A DNA stretch of 64,000 nt from Sphagnum magellanicum (GCA_021904315.1 CM038908.1:18992501-19056500); one strand, 5' to 3'; positions 1-13,646 are shown, counted from the first letter of the stretch. Translations and numbers: made by a program. The notes: generated by a model not told the origin, from the letters alone.

Positions 1-786
1 ACTTCGTTAAGAAAATAGGGAATGCCGATGCGGACGAAGATGAAAAACATTCACGACGACTGGTGCTGTCAGTTATCATCCATGATGGCCAGCAATTGTA
101 TCATTCGTGCCCACATTACCTTTTTAACGTTCATTCTCAAACAAAAGGAGTGAGAAGAAGGTAGTACCGACATGGCGATGTTGCCCAAGCTTTTATGTTT
201 AAGCTCTATCAGTTAAGGACTAGGTAATTGGCGAGAGCACCAGGTTGTCATGAACACCCCAAACCCTAAACCCTAAGGGCAGTTTCGCCACTAAATAATC
301 CTCAAAATAGTGAAATGAAATTTTGTGAAAATATGTAGTTGACATGTTGAAAATCATCATAATTATCATAGGTTTCACTCTGAATAATTTCACTACAATA
401 TTATAGTAGATGATGGAAAAATATATAATTTCAAAAATTAAAAATGTATTCATTTTTTGAAAAAAAAAATTATTCGTTTTGTCAATGTGGAAACTAACCC
501 TAGGCTATGGTATGGGGGCGCATGATCACTCAAACTATTCATTGCTAACCAACGTTAACCAGTGCACTCACACACCTTGACTATTCAAGATAACTAGTGA
601 GTTCACATGCATTCATGATAACCATAATATTTATAGTAGTTACCAAACATAACCAATTGCAAGCATATTCACAATAACTAGCGCATTAATGCCCCTTGAT
701 TATTAAATGATAACAAACATGCCAATTATCAAATATGACCTATTGTGAGACTCACACATAACTAGTGCACTTACAGGTCTCATGTT
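1..786. other. AT-rich intergenic DNA
   Basis: No coding sequence is recognisable. A short run of two and a half CCCTAAA units lies near 262-277, the plant telomere unit at an internal position. The rest is AT-rich with no matching ends or long repeats that I can see. Confidence 0.5.
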
Positions 787-1250
787 GTGCAATTTTATAT
801 TTACACTTACAACTATCATTTTCACCACACATAGAAAACATAACATGAAAATAATTTAAATGGTATACCATGTCCAAACTAAAATATGACTCATTTATAA
901 CAATGCAAGAAAGGAAGCCCAAAAAACACAAAAGCAAAACCTAATAAAATTTGCAAAAAAATCTATAAAAAAACAACAAACATGTGTTTTAAGATTTCAA
1001 ATCATTAAAAGTGATTTTAAATTCAAAAAATATTTCAAACTTTGTTCACACATGAATTGATTTGAAATAAAAATCCAAACAACTAATCTAACCTGATTTA
1101 TCCCTAATAATTAGGACCTAACCAAATAACTAAATGACCACACTTGACAATTGTCATGTGTTCTTATATCAATGCCTACAATTATCATTGTCACCACACA
1201 TAGAAAACATAACATGAAAATACCTTAAATGGTACACCATGTCCAAACTA
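787..1250. repeat. Direct repeat of about 95 bp, two copies
   Basis: The segments 787-882 and 1157-1250 are near-identical. Both contain CACCACACATAGAAAACATA and end in CCATGTCCAAACTA. They flank the left LTR-like segment, which suggests a rearranged or nested LTR at the 3' end of the minus-strand gypsy element. Confidence 0.7.
883..1160 (-). repeat. Left LTR-like segment (3' LTR of gypsy element)
   Basis: This aligns with 10553-10922 through shared blocks such as CAATGCAAGAA, AATAAAATTTGCA, TATGTGTTTT, AAATAAAAATCCAAACAA and CTAACC. Many substitutions and indels show an old insertion. A pyrimidine run (CCCCCTTATC) a little to the right could be the complement of a polypurine tract. Confidence 0.5.
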
Positions 1251-2283
1251 CCCCCTTATCTAGGGCTAAGGTCCCTTTAAGCTAGATAACAATGTTGAAC
1301 TACCAAATGGAAATCCATCATGGACGAACATGTTGGTTCTAAGGTGAAGGGACCAATAGGCCAGGTGCAAATATGAGCCCCATCAATTAGTTGCCTAGCT
1401 ACAATCCTTCAAATTCCTAACTAAATGTGAATCACCATGGGAGAAAATTCTAAACTAGTTCTATTATCCAATCCTAAAAACTTAAGTCTACTTGGTGCAC
1501 CGAAGGCAAAACCATTTGCCAATTGACACTTATTTCAAAGGTGGCATAAGACATTTTATATGTTAACCTTGGGAACACTGATCACAAATTAACATAGTGA
1601 TGGCTCCTAAAGATTGCCCACATAACATACATCATAGGTTAACAAGAACCATCACTAAGGATGGGTCAATTTGGCCATCCATGTTGGGAGGATGATATGG
1701 TGCACAATTGTGCACATGGTCTTTCTATGTTTGATCATCTCAACCCACCAACAATAACACTTTGAAAGGTAAAACCCTTTGCACACGAAAAAAAACATGT
1801 CTTGTAATCACATCTAAAGTAGTTGTTATTATTTGTTGCAAGTACACATAATGCCTTGACTTGTTTCTTTGGACTCAAGGCTAATAACCACTTACACAAA
1901 TAGTGGCATTATGTAATGTATCATGGTGTTGGGCCCAAATTCTCCATAGCCCATGGGCATAACATGTTGGAACAAAACAATTCATTGTTCACATGCCTAA
2001 ATCCAAATTAGGATCATGCAAGTTAATTATTGCCATCACATCTCGTCAAATTAAGGTTAATATCCTTGGCTCATAACTATAGTAAATATATGATGAAAAA
2101 TGTGAAAAAAAAGTTTACCAACTCAACCTATACCCCATAGTTAGTCATGTTAGTTATAAATTTCAATCTTGAATATGGCCCTTTGGAGTCCATATTTTTC
2201 TAAACCTTACTTCATTGTTTTCACAATTCATTTAGTTAACACATCCGTTTTAAGATGGTTTCATAAAATAATGCGATAATCAA

Positions 2284-2760
2284 TTAGTGTGTTGTCACAT
2301 AATTCTTGGAACTCCCCACAGAATTCCATACTTTGGTTGGTGAGTATTTCAGCCAAAGCCCCAAATTTATTAAACACATTGTCCAAAAATAAATAGCACT
2401 TTCTATACTATGATCCATCAATGGCACAAACTTTAGCCATTTTGAAAAATGTTTGATCATAACCACAACATATCGATTATGTTGAATAGTCAAATTAATT
2501 GGCCTAGAAAAATTTAGATTCCATCAATATCCAAGCCTCATGATGGGTAATGGCTGAAGATGAGGTATATGTGCATTGAATGAAGCCAATACTCAATCAC
2601 ACACTAAACACCAGAAAACAAATTGAACCTAAAATTGTGTCCCCCCTCACCAATTTGTGCTTGGAGCATACCATAAGGCTATTGGACCCCAAAATGGCCC
2701 AACTCCTCAAATGCAAGCTTCATAAGATTCTCATGTTATTATGGCTAAAGTACAACCGGG
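2284..2760 (-). pseudogene. Gypsy integrase remnant
   Basis: Integrase joins retrotransposon cDNA to host DNA. On the minus strand, the zinc-binding region is recognisable (EELGHFGVQ, then a degraded stretch) followed by the core motif NRYVVVMIKHFSKWLKFVPL, which is typical of Ty3/gypsy integrases. The next segment matches the family's usual pattern only loosely; the expected TDQG catalytic stretch has decayed to KYSPTKVWNS. Stops and frame changes lie between the zinc-binding region and the core. It belongs to the minus-strand element with RT at 4.5-4.9 kb. Confidence 0.82.
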
Positions 2761-2779
2761 TGCAAGTACATAAATAGGA

Positions 2780-4400
2780 ACCAATATGATTATTTTACAA
2801 AAGGATTGTGATCTTTTTTAGTCATTTTTCACTTTTTCATATTAAAGAATTTTTGAATGAAAGCTTTTGCAACTTGTTATTAAAAATACATATAGTGTTA
2901 ATCATTGTTGAATAGATATGAATTTTTCAAAGTGTGTAAATTTTGCCAAATTCTGCATTTCATTTTGAAAATTTATCATAATTTGAATCATACCATAATG
3001 TGTTAACTACTTTAGTTTTTTTTTTTTTAAATATCATAAACTACAACCTTGTTTTGTATTTCATGCACATTACACCCCATTTACACATGGTAAAAGACTC
3101 TTGAAAATTTTTAATTTGAAAAATACTTTGAATTTTAAAATTTTCTAAAATTCCATATCTTTTACATTGTGAATGTTTTTTGAACTTGGGTAGTAGGTTG
3201 TTATCATCTAAATTTTTTTACGATCAATATTACGTTATTACAATAGTCCTTTACCTAGTCCTTTGTAAAATTAACCACATCCAATTCAAGTTCAAATGTC
3301 CTTTTAAAAAGAAAAACCCAAAATTTAGTTTAATGAGTTTTTAATTTGCATTCCTCAACTTTCATATTAATCATTTAGCACAAATTCAAATGATTAACAT
3401 AACTTTAAAATCTCAAGAAAAAAACATATGTAAAAAAGTTCAAATTTTTCACCACTATTCGACATTGTTTTTGGCTCCTATCTCTGTATTCACACCCAAC
3501 CCGCACTTGTCCATTTGCCCACACCTATATAAAGGAATTACCTTCCCATGGCCGTTTGAACCATTTAGCTTTATGCAGAATTTGGTCTCGTTCCTTGGGT
3601 TTTAATCCAATTGAAATTTCACCCATTTGTAAATATGCAATAACAAGTGCATTCACATGTATGTTCAGGGCACCATCACTTTTGGTTCAATGTTTGCATC
3701 ATGGGAATCCCCACCACCCATATTAGTTTAAGGTACATCCTTGGAACATCCAAGTAAGGTACATAGGTATGTTGGAGCGTGTCATTTTAATATTGTTTCC
3801 GAATCCACATCTCCATGTCAAGAACCCCAATGATATCCTCCTCACCAAAACTTGGGTTCTGATTCAAGCCATTAACATCTCAATTGACCTCATTGGCCTT
3901 ATGGACAACATCAAGTCATACTCTTGTAGAATAAAAGCCCATCTAGTCAACTTTCCTATGAGTCAATTAGATTACAAGAAAAATTTAAGTGGCTAGTGAT
4001 TTGTAACTAAAATGAATGGGCTACCATAAATATAACATTGGAATGATGACACATCCCAAACAACTACAAAGCATTCCTCCTCATAATAATTATATTCACT
4101 TCCGTCTTATTGTTGGACATATTGGCATATGTCACCACAAATTTTTGACAATTGTCATATAGTTGGGTAAACTCTTAACCCTAAATGATCCAATTGATGT
4201 GTAATTGAAATGGCCGTCCTCAAATGGGTTGCCTCAAAATAGGAGTTTATGTGAAACTAGTTTTTACATCCTAAAAGGCTTTTTACTCTTCTTCTTCATC
4301 CCATATGTAATCATGGTCAATCTTGTTCAATTGGATCAAAGGTTTACCAATGTTACTAAATTTTTTGACAAACCTTTAATAATAATTACACAAATCTAAA
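2780..4400. other. AT-rich DNA inside the gypsy element
   Basis: This gap is where RNase H of the element would be expected, but nothing recognisable survives. A good TATA-like sequence (CTATATAAAGG, about 3525-3535) occurs on the plus strand downstream of a C-rich stretch. It could be a promoter from an inserted element, but no gene follows. Confidence 0.4.
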
Positions 4401-4479
4401 AAGATTCATAACCAACTAACATCCATTGATTGGGGAACCTATGAAGTCGCTTCAACCTTAGCCTTTTGAACCCCCAATC

Positions 4480-4931
4480 CACTTGGATAGATCATGTGAC
4501 TTAGGTATTCCACTTGAGTATGAAAGAATTGGGCTTGTTTAGATGTAGCTTCAAGTTATGTTCCTTAAATCTTCCAAACACCTCCTACAAATGATGTATG
4601 TGGCCTCATGGGGTCAAACTAAAAACAATGATGTCATCAATGTAACATTTGGCAAAACTAAAACTGTTAATAGTCAATCTAGTATCCTTTGTAATTGGGG
4701 AGGGTTTTTTTCAAACCAAATTTTAAAAATTCTATTGGTACAACCAATATTTCCAATGAAATTCAATCCCCCAAAATGTTGTCTTGACTTTGTACCTTCC
4801 CTCAATGGTAATTGATGGTAACCAAACTGCAAGTCCAAGGTATTAAAAACCTTGGCTTGTCTTAACATGTAAAAAATCTCCATTTGCAAGGGCATGGCAT
4901 ACTTGTTTGAGTGAGTTCGTTTATTCACCAC
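4480..4931 (-). pseudogene. Gypsy reverse transcriptase remnant
   Basis: Reverse transcriptase copies element RNA into DNA. Minus-strand translation shows motif A (QAKVFNTLDLQFGYHQLPLR), including the first catalytic aspartate in LDL. About 190 bp further along, in another frame, is the active-site motif CYIDDIIVFS (YIDD codons at 4633-4644) followed by EVFGRF and KEHNLKLHLNK, the usual Ty3/gypsy succession. The frame change between motifs A and C and several stops show that it is dead. Confidence 0.85.
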
Positions 4932-5174
4932 ATAGTAATGCCCACATATAAAATGTTCAGTTCAATTGTTGAAAATATAATTTTTATGTGGCATCACTAT
5001 TATCGAAGCATATTCACCCTTAGACAATTCCACCAAACTTGCATCCAATGATTTTGTTATTTGTGTTGAAATTAAGGCCCTCTCCACTAAACCTATAAAA
5101 TGTTTTGAAAAATGAATTAACATCTTGTGCTCAATTTAGATGTGCTTAGATTGTGACATGTTACATAATCAAAA

Positions 5175-5345
5175 GATGCCATGTGGCATATTAATTTATT
5201 TTTGGAAAAAAAATAACATAGGTAGGTAGATAGGTCAAATTAAAAGTACCTACCTACTTAGGATACATACCTATTTACTTATTTACCCACCTACTTACTT
5301 AAATAGGAAGGTAAATAAGTAGGTAGGAAAATAGAAAGGTAGGTG
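5175..5345. repeat. ACCT/TAGG-rich tract next to a GCCATGTGGCAT palindrome
   Basis: Interrupted runs of TAGG and CCTA on both strands follow the near-palindrome GCCATGTGGCAT. The same combination recurs at about 21.5, 26.0 and 29.0 kb, so it looks like part of a dispersed element, here inserted into the gypsy copy. Confidence 0.65.
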
Positions 5346-5349
5346 AGTT

Positions 5350-8300
5350 AAAAAATAACCATGTAAATATTATTATTTTATTTTACGTTTTGCCTTTAAG
5401 GTTAGGATTCTGTGAATTCATCCCAAATGGCACATGATTTAATATGAATTCAAACAAGAAAACACCTTTATATAATTTGTAAGATGACATTAGAGGACAA
5501 AATATATAGGTTAAATCTTTTAGTTTCACCTTATTCGCAAATTCAATTGCAACTAAAAAATTCTCCCACAATCATTGTGTTTGTTTAGATTATACAACTA
5601 AATTGGTAAGAAATAACTAACTAATTACATAGTGACTAATTACGTACATACCCACCCCCTTACAAAACTACCTATTACATTTTTTTTTAAATTCTTTTAA
5701 TAATTCTAAAAGCAGCATTGATCATTATTAAATGGTTACATATTTACAAGATTTCTAATAGTGTGATATATTGCCATCCTCCAAAAATGGCTAGTCAAAA
5801 ATCTCCCAATGTTGGGACATTTTCCAAAATGTATACACATGGTTACATATGCATGGTTTGCAAATGTTGTATCACACGAATTAATTTCAAGAAAAATCTT
5901 GATTTGGGGTCTAAAAGTCCTTAACTTGTATCATCTTGTGAAAGGCCTTAACATGGCTATTTTAAAATGACCAAATCTAATAGTCCAATCTTATCCAAAT
6001 CTTGCACACCCAACAATGTGATGTTTGGCAAAGAATGTTTAGGGTTTAGGGTTTAAGGTTTTGTTGTTGTTGTAACAAAATAACATGATGCATGGAGGCC
6101 TATCTACCCTATGGATCTCACTCCACATAATGGTATCATTGTATTTTGAGATATTTGACTGTAACACTACAACTAACTTTTAAAATAATGCCTCCAAACA
6201 ACTTTATTAAACATATCCCATCCTTGGGAATATTCCACTAAAAAACCTTAATGCTTGATGGGCTCAATCATGGCAACCCATTACCAACATCCATGAATGT
6301 CTATGGGTTTGGGGATGATGGAGTGTGCCAAGAGTGATGAATAAAATGATTAACAAATGCTTATAACTAGGCCAATGTGCCCCATGGTGAACTGGGAACT
6401 TATATGGAAGCCTAAATGAATGGCATCTCTTATGGTCTTAACATTGTCAACTACCCATTCTGAAGTTTGTCCTAATCATGAATGTTACCTTCCAATGATT
6501 CAAACCCATGTGGAAGGCTTGAAAATCCATCCAACATAATGGATTTGTTGGATTTTCCAACTTGCCCCCAATGAACCTCACCAAATAGTGAAGTTTTGTG
6601 ACTAGTTTTTATTTGTCATCTAAGGTGATAGTATGTGGTTTCTTTTCAAAAATCAATGGTAACCCCAAAGGATACAAGATTGCATTTATAACTAATGTGT
6701 CATACGATGTGGCATGTGTGACCACTACTTGGACATGCATTGTAATATAATGTGTTGGTTTGGTAGGATTAACCTAGATCACAACGTTCTATTTAGTTAA
6801 CCTTCGAATTGTCTTCAAACCACTCATTGATGTCAAAATCTAATATGGGCATGGGTCAAGATCAACATCAATCGACTCAAGAGTGTTAATAACAACTTTG
6901 CCCAACATTAATGGTTGAACATTGGAATCCAATAAAATCCTTTGGGGTCGATACTAATGTGCCAATTCCCTCTTAAGGTGAAAAAATCCTTCCTCATTGT
7001 GTATGACCACCATAACATTGATCCAATCAATGGTTGGTCAAGTTGGAAGATTATGAAGTTTGGTCGTAGTTACATGTTAAGATTCAAAGTGCACCTTGCA
7101 CATTTCTATGTGGCTAACCTCTAAAACTATAGTAGATATAGAAATGTCCTTTAATCAAATTACCATGTATTGTTTTCCCCAATTTTCACATAATGTGGCT
7201 ATTATAAAAACATAGTTTTTGATTAAATACCTAGAATGGCCAATGTTTCGAAAAAAATAAACAATGTTTGGTACATTGTTTTGGTTGCCCCTAACAAACT
7301 CATGGGTGTCATAGGCTTAAGAATAAAACTAAACACAATCTAAGGCACCTTTCAAAGGGTTGACACCCCCATAGGATTGGGAATAATGTTTATCAACAAG
7401 AATGACTGTGGAAACTGCACTTGGCGTTAAACCTCACCACATTGAAGATCCAACCTTTCCTCAACACCTTCTAATTTTCCCAAAAACTAGCCCTTGTCAT
7501 CAGTGTGGCTATGGAAAACATCTTGATTGAATTGGGAACCCCAATATGGTCTCCATCATCTTGTTTTTTTGAAACATCCAACATATCTTTATTTAGGGCC
7601 TCTTACCCTAAAAGTTTGGCTCCACAAAAATATCATGGGTCAAGGTTTGAATTAAAAGATTGACCATTTTCCTTATCCTTTGCCTTCCATGACCCAAATG
7701 CATTAGATTTTGGTCACCATGGGAACATTCACAATTGGGGTTCCAAAAGAAGGAAAAAAGATATCATGACTTTTTTAACACAAATTTTTACAAATAATAG
7801 CTACTCAAGAAAAATTTAAATGAGAAATTTTGAATAGTTTAAACTAAGATGTGGTGGTGATGATTTATCTTATGTGTACATTGGTGTACATTTAAACCTT
7901 GGTTCAAACCCAAAAATGCAAAAAATGTTTAAATAAACAGTTATAACCAATTTCACATTTTTTGGAATGATTATTTCCTACACATGTGACCCACACTTCG
8001 AGTTATAAATCTTAAGCTTAGTGAATATAAAAAATCAACCAAATGCCCAAAAAAGTAGTCCATTTCCTTGCAACCCCAAGATTGAATTCTATTATTTTCA
8101 AAATTTTCATATGGTTTCTAATATAATCAAATGCATGTAATGAACATGGCCAAACATAGATGTAAAAATTATTTATGCATAAAACAAAATTGACATAAAT
8201 TCCATTTCTAAATGTATTCTTTTTTATTTTTATAGAAAGGTGTGGTTTAAATATGATATAATTAGGCTTAAAGGAATCAAAAGGATATTTATATAATGTT

Positions 8301-8840
8301 CAATTTTTTTATTTTTTAATTGATTTAACATGACACTATTTTATCCATTGGCATAAAAAAATCCAATACAAATTGTACAATGATGAAAATAAGAAAAAAA
8401 ATCCAAAGTTGTCCTTTCCGATCCTTAAAATTTTAAACATCTTTTTTTGGTACCCAATCATGAATGGACCCCCATACTTATAACTAAAAATTCCAATTGT
8501 GCAAGCCTCCATGGTACTAGGCTAGCCTTGAGTTGTTTTGGTGGCTAACCTATTGTTGGTTGTATTTTTCCTTTTATAGCTTTCCCAAAACCTTGACCCT
8601 TACTAACATTTAATGTTTAGGATTGACCTTATTTCAACTTCATATGTAATTGTGAAACATTAATTTAAATCATGACCATAAACCTTGTAATGAAAACAAG
8701 GTTAGCTATGGTTGGGGTTGGTGCTAGTGACTTGAGGAGGATTAGGGCAATTTTTTTTTTATGAGGCCCACCACATCTCCACTACCTATCTTCTCCCTTG
8801 TTTAGTAGAATATGATGTGAAACCACCTTGTTCTAACTTG
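5350..8840. other. Degraded interior of the gypsy element
   Basis: By position this is the protease and pol N-terminal part of the minus-strand element. I found no protease or zinc-knuckle motif that I would defend. Near 6035-6055 there is a short run of TTTAGGG units. Confidence 0.4.
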
Positions 8841-8849
8841 GCTTCCTTA

Positions 8850-9655
8850 GTTTTTTTTGGGTGCAACCCTATTGGGTTGGCCAAAAGATTGTTGAATCAA
8901 TGGCGTGAATGCATTCTTCAAGTTTTCCTTGCTAAACTTAAATGTAACCATATGTTTTTCCACCATGTTCATTTCGATGCATTTCAATAATTGGAACATA
9001 GTTGCCAAAGTGGGTTATGCGGCTTGAAATACCCAATGTTTAAGCTCTTTATTTAAAATTCCATACCAAAATTGGATTGCTTAGGCTTCCATCATATCTT
9101 GTGTCACCATGATCAACTTACACATCTATACATGGTCTTTTCGTAAGTTTAAATGGGGCTTTTATAAATTCTTTAGTTTTTCAATTTGAATTTTTTGGTA
9201 ATTTCATCATAATTTTCGAAAAAAAATCACAATTGGGTTGAATGTAGGTAAAAGGCCCCTCATACTAATGGAAAAAATCAATACCACCACTTCTAATGGT
9301 TCCATTACCACTAGCATTCCCACTTATCGCACTACTGCTAAGGACTAAAGAATCACACCTAAAGTATAAATAAGTACTTTGGTAATAGACACATAGTTAA
9401 ACGACCAATATAGGTGCCACTTCTCAATGGCATGTTTAAACTCATAATAATCATCCATAGGCTACCCCTTCAAATGTTAAAATAAACCTTTCCATACCAT
9501 GAAAGGTGTAAATAGTTGGGGATTTTGCATGTATTGCATATCACACCAATTATCGAACTTTTGAATGAAATCATATAATTCAATGGTATCAACTGCCTTC
9601 AAATATAAGTGAGTTCCTTTAGTGCTTCCATATATGTTACCCATGTTTCACAAAA
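8850..9655 (-). pseudogene. Gypsy gag remnant
   Basis: Gag forms the retrotransposon particle. Minus-strand reading recovers pieces in order: LKAVDTIELYDFIQKFDNWC, then DMQYMQNPQLFTPFMVWKGL, MDDYYEFKHAIEKWHLYWSF, QFWYGILNKELKHWV and KCIEMNMVEKHMV. They are separated by stops and frame changes. The pattern resembles gag proteins of gypsy elements in non-seed plants; that assignment is from memory and could not be searched. Position and strand agree with the RT and integrase remnants. Confidence 0.65.
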
Positions 9656-9659
9656 AAGG

Positions 9660-10552
9660 TGTAATGACAAAACTCGCAACATGAGTATGACCATGATGAA
9701 TTTCCAAAAAAACCAATTTTTAAAAAAAAATACCACACAATGACATTGCAACGTGAATGATATCACAACATTTTTTTTTCACAATTTTTTTTCAAAAATC
9801 TTTTTTTTCCTTGTTTAAATCACTTGACTTCAAACATGAAATGACATGATGACATGTCTAGTCATAAGCATCAACTTGTCCAAAAACATTTGACAAAATA
9901 ATTTGTCTTATCACCAAATCATTATTTGCTTACAAATAAGATGAACATGACCACTTGGTTTGGGAAAAACAAACAAAAGATTCAAATTGGACACTCAAAC
10001 CTCATACCTCATTATTTGAGCCTAGTTGGAAACACCCCAAACCTCCAAAATGAGCTAAACTTTTGAGGTATTAAAAAAATGCAAAATTTTCAACACACGA
10101 TGGTGATTTTTCAACGCACCACCACCACTTCCTTTTGGTGAACCCCTTCATGCCTTTGTTACTAGGCACATGGAGTTCGCTTCAGCAAGGAGGGTGAAAA
10201 AGAACAAGAAAACAAAAAGACCAAAAAGAAAAAAAAAAAAAAAATCCCTACAACAAGTTGGGCCTCTTTCTTGATGGTTTTCATTTTAATTTTTTTCATT
10301 TATGTTCAACTCGTCAAAGAGCTTTACCCCAAAACAAACACAAAATCACAAAAGTCACAAAGTGATTTTTTCAACTCAAAAAACAAATTGAGAAACACCC
10401 CTTGCAACTCCACAAATAAAAACACAACCAATTATGCTACAAGACATTGAAAATAAAATTTACTCCAAAACACTTACTACAAAAAATCATATGCAAATAA
10501 CTAAACTTCTAGAATTATACAAAACCGAAGAAGTCACATTTTTGGTGATTCA
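9660..10552. other. AT-rich leader side of the gypsy element
   Basis: No gene is recognisable. It contains poly-A tracts (for example near 10226-10242). By position it should include the primer-binding site of the minus-strand element, which I could not find. Confidence 0.35.
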
Positions 10553-10922
10553 ACATATGACCAACTTACACCAATGCAAGAATCCAAACTCAAAAAACAT
10601 AAAACAAAACCCAATAAAATTTGCATAACACATAAAAATTACAACAACCAATAAATATGTGTTTTGAAATCTCAAATCAACAAAAAATTTGATCATTTGA
10701 GATCACACAAAATTGGATTATATCCAATCCACAAAATATTTTGAACCCCATTCACAACTAAATGGATTCAAAATAAAAATCCAAACAAATAAACTAACCT
10801 AATTAATCTTTAACTAACATGAGCCTATCCAAGTAACTAAACTAACACACCCAATTTATCTTTAACTAAAATGAACCTAACCAAGTAACCAAACTAACAC
10901 ACCAACACTCAACAATTCATGA
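10553..10922 (-). repeat. Right LTR-like segment (5' LTR of gypsy element)
   Basis: This is the partner of 883-1160. It contains an internal duplication: the motif TAATCTTTAACTAA...CCAAGTAACTAAACTAACAC is repeated within 10800-10910. Its right end is followed by an abrupt change to less AT-rich, gene-island DNA at about 10.92 kb. Confidence 0.5.
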
Positions 10923-12016
10923 TATCCACGGTGCTCAACCCAATTCCCAAATACAACCTATCATATGGGAGCGCTGAGCTTATAGACATGAGAGTGTTAC
11001 GAGGTTCAGCCAACCAACAACCAGGAACATGCAAAAGGTAGTAAGTGTGAAAGTGTCAGAATGCAGCAAGATATGGAATACATCTGAGAAGCTCTTGTCC
11101 AATGATGTGCCACCACATTAGCATGATGCTCTCTATACTCAGTTATGCAAGTGAAATACAAGATGCATTGATATGAATAATTATGGCAAGAAGCAAAAAC
11201 AAAAAAGATTAGAACTAAGAAGCTTCAAATGTCTCCAAATTCCAAAGCTTCATGAGCTTCAGAGACTGAAAGGAAGGTGCATTTTGGACTCACAAATATG
11301 AATACTTTTTAGTGTTTGTGTCTGAAAACTCTGCCTGCAGAGGCGGCTTCACAATGAAAGGCAGATGAAAAGGGGCCACCAAGTGCACTGCACAATACTA
11401 CAAACTGTTTGTACAGTAGAGAAACAGTGATGAAAACAGGTAAAATATGTGCTAAGCAATACCTAATAACTTCACACTTTGTAATGAGAAACTGTTTAGA
11501 ATCCAAAGAGTTTATTATGTCAAACTTTGGCACAGGTCAAATGTGGAGGCAATGTTTCATGAAACGTGAATTCTCTAATCCTTTATCTGAGACTACAAAA
11601 CATCAAAGCCATGATCAGAGTGTGGTCTGGATTTTACCTCGATCGACTCAGCCTTGTGACATTGAACAGCTTGTATTAAAAGCTAAAGGTTTGCCTTCTT
11701 CCAACCAGGTCTAGCCTCTAGCATGTAACACAAGATCATACAGAACAAGAATGTGAAGAAACTGCACAAAAAGCAGAAGAATTCTGAGAATGTGGATCAG
11801 TGTCACACAAAAAATTTAAACAGTCGAACAACATCTTGCAACTTCATTGCACTTATATGCTTTATCATTCTATGATTTCATTTATGGCATACACAAACTG
11901 GAACATTCACCAACTACTAGTTGAACCCTCCGAAACTTGAAACACCTTTTCTCCGGGAATATTTTCCAATTACAGATGTCTAAAGCACCCAGAGCCCTGA
12001 TGTGTGCATGCACACA
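10923..12016 (-). other. Downstream region and probable 3' UTR of the SNARE gene
   Basis: Composition is more balanced than in the flanking transposon DNA. No conserved protein is visible. On the minus strand an AATAAA motif lies near 11511-11516, a possible polyadenylation signal for the SNARE gene. The end of the transcript cannot be fixed from sequence alone. Confidence 0.35.
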
Positions 12017-13230
12017 TCAACGTCGTCTTTGGAACTTGGACCACAGGAACACACAAAAGAAGCAGAACAAAGCAAATAATACAACTATCACTACAGGGCT
12101 GAGACCTCGCTGTGCCAAATTTCTATTCAGTCTCCTCATTGTACTTTTTAGCCCTGCTTGTGCCTTGGCCACAGTGGCCTCCTGCACCCCATCACCAGGC
12201 ATAACAATTATTACTCATTACCTTTACCAACAAAGGACCAGCCCCTAAGGGTGAAATGCAAGGCCATCAGATACAGAATACAGGTACTCCTATAACACAA
12301 TAGGAAAAAAAGAAAAATCATTGAAACTATGGCATCCTCACAAATCACATTTCAATTCAAGTAACAATGAAATTCCATGAACCAGAAGTAACTTGGGGCT
12401 AGAAACCTAAACCTCTAGATAGCCACAAAACCCTAAACCCCATGTATTCTGTGAAGCCTTCCATTTTGATGTACAAGTCATAACCTTATGAGAATTGCTC
12501 ACAAAATGTTAAACCCTCACCTTCTGAAATACAAATACATACAGATTTCAGAGCCTCCTAGGAGGCTATTTGGTGGCCCTTATGCAATGCACATGTAAAT
12601 GGAGCTTACCAGCTGATTGAGAAGCTCATTCTGGAACTTGGTCTCTGATTCAATGTGCTGAGCAAGCTGCCCACCACACAAAGTTCCCTTGTTAGCATCC
12701 CAATGATCCATTCATTTCCTTTAGCTCCTAAACTGGTACTGAAAGATACATGGTATAAGTGAAACAACAGTTGGTCTCAAGGCTGGCAGTTCCACTCAGC
12801 TCAGGATAAGCATCCACCAATTAGGATAATTCAGCAAAGAGTACTTAGATGCACAATGCATCAACAGTGAAAACACCAGAAGACCTTGATGTGGCCAATG
12901 TGCAATCCTTTGGTATACAGATTGACTCACTGCCTGAAAAAAGCAGGGATGCAAAAGTGGCAATTCAATGCAAAGAATGAAATATAACATGTATTTCCCC
13001 CATCTACTGATTATGAGCCCGGACAGATGCACTCTTAATACTATAGTCTACGAGGTCAACATAGAAGGTCATCTCACTTGTTTAAGTTGAACTACTTTGC
13101 CATGCAGGCCATGCACCTCTTCATCAAGATCACCATGTATGGGATCCACTCGAAGCTGTACTTGGTCATTTGGTGGGTAAGTTCTGCACCCAGGACCAAC
13201 AATAACAACTTCCTCTCTGTCAATTTTCAT
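12017..13230 (-). CDS. Bet1-like SNARE protein, three coding exons
   Basis: Qc-type SNARE expected to act in vesicle fusion between ER and Golgi, like the Arabidopsis Bet1-like protein At4g14600. Coding exons: 13230-13078 (51 codons), 12666-12610 (19 codons) and 12181-12017 (54 codons plus TGA), all joined in phase 0 at GT-AG sites; total 124 residues, close to the family's usual 130-140. Seen: VQLRVDPIHGDLDEEVHGLH starts the SNARE coiled coil, which continues over the junctions (QLKQ/LAQHIESETKFQ, LLNQL/EATVAKAQAG). The tail SPVVIVVLFALFCFFCVFLW is a single C-terminal membrane anchor followed by SKFQRRR. There are no stops or frameshifts, so the gene looks functional. The first ATG (13230-13228) is chosen because an in-frame TGA lies shortly upstream. 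An untranslated first exon probably lies at 13.65-13.85 kb. Confidence 0.9.
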
Positions 13231-13646
13231 GTTATCAAGATCACCTGACTTTCATGCTAACCCTAAACCCCAACGGCAAACATATCAAACACTCCAAGCA
13301 GCTGAGCAAAGTAGTCATCACAGTTACTCCTCAGGCCAGCGTGCCCCAACCTTTTGCAGCTATTTTTCTCCAAGCGCTATTGAGCAAAATAAATGAAGAA
13401 TCGAGGAAAGAATAGCATGTTCGACAAATCTTCAAAACCCTGAAAACTCATAACTCTCGGAGATTGATGATTTTCCTCACGGCGAAGGTGAAGAAATTAG
13501 AAAACCCTCCCTCGGGGAACCACAATCTCTCTCCAGGTTCCCTCTTCAATCGTCATCCCCCCCACCACCGTTCACAACAGAATTACCTTGTGAAGAAGGC
13601 ATTTCCTCACGAATACTTGGAGGTCAAGGAAAAAAGAAAAGAGTAC

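Larger units (their letters stand above)
883..10922 (-). mobile_element. Decayed Ty3/gypsy LTR retrotransposon
   Basis: Seen: gag-like, reverse transcriptase and integrase remnants lie on the minus strand in the order gag (about 9.65-8.85 kb), RT (4.93-4.48 kb), integrase (2.76-2.28 kb). They sit between two diverged copies of one sequence (883-1160 and 10553-10922). RT before integrase is the Ty3/gypsy order. Every domain carries stops or frameshifts, so the element is inactive. Inserted material, including an ACCT-rich tract at 5.2-5.35 kb, lengthens it. No primer-binding site could be identified, and the LTR edges are uncertain. Confidence 0.7.

Noticed and set aside
3520..3605. TATA-like CTATATAAAGG with a following short open frame
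   Set aside because: The downstream frame has no recognisable product and the context is decayed retrotransposon.
7895..7910. GGTTCAAACCC, resembling a tRNA B-box
   Set aside because: The 60-80 bp upstream do not fold as a tRNA and lack an A-box.
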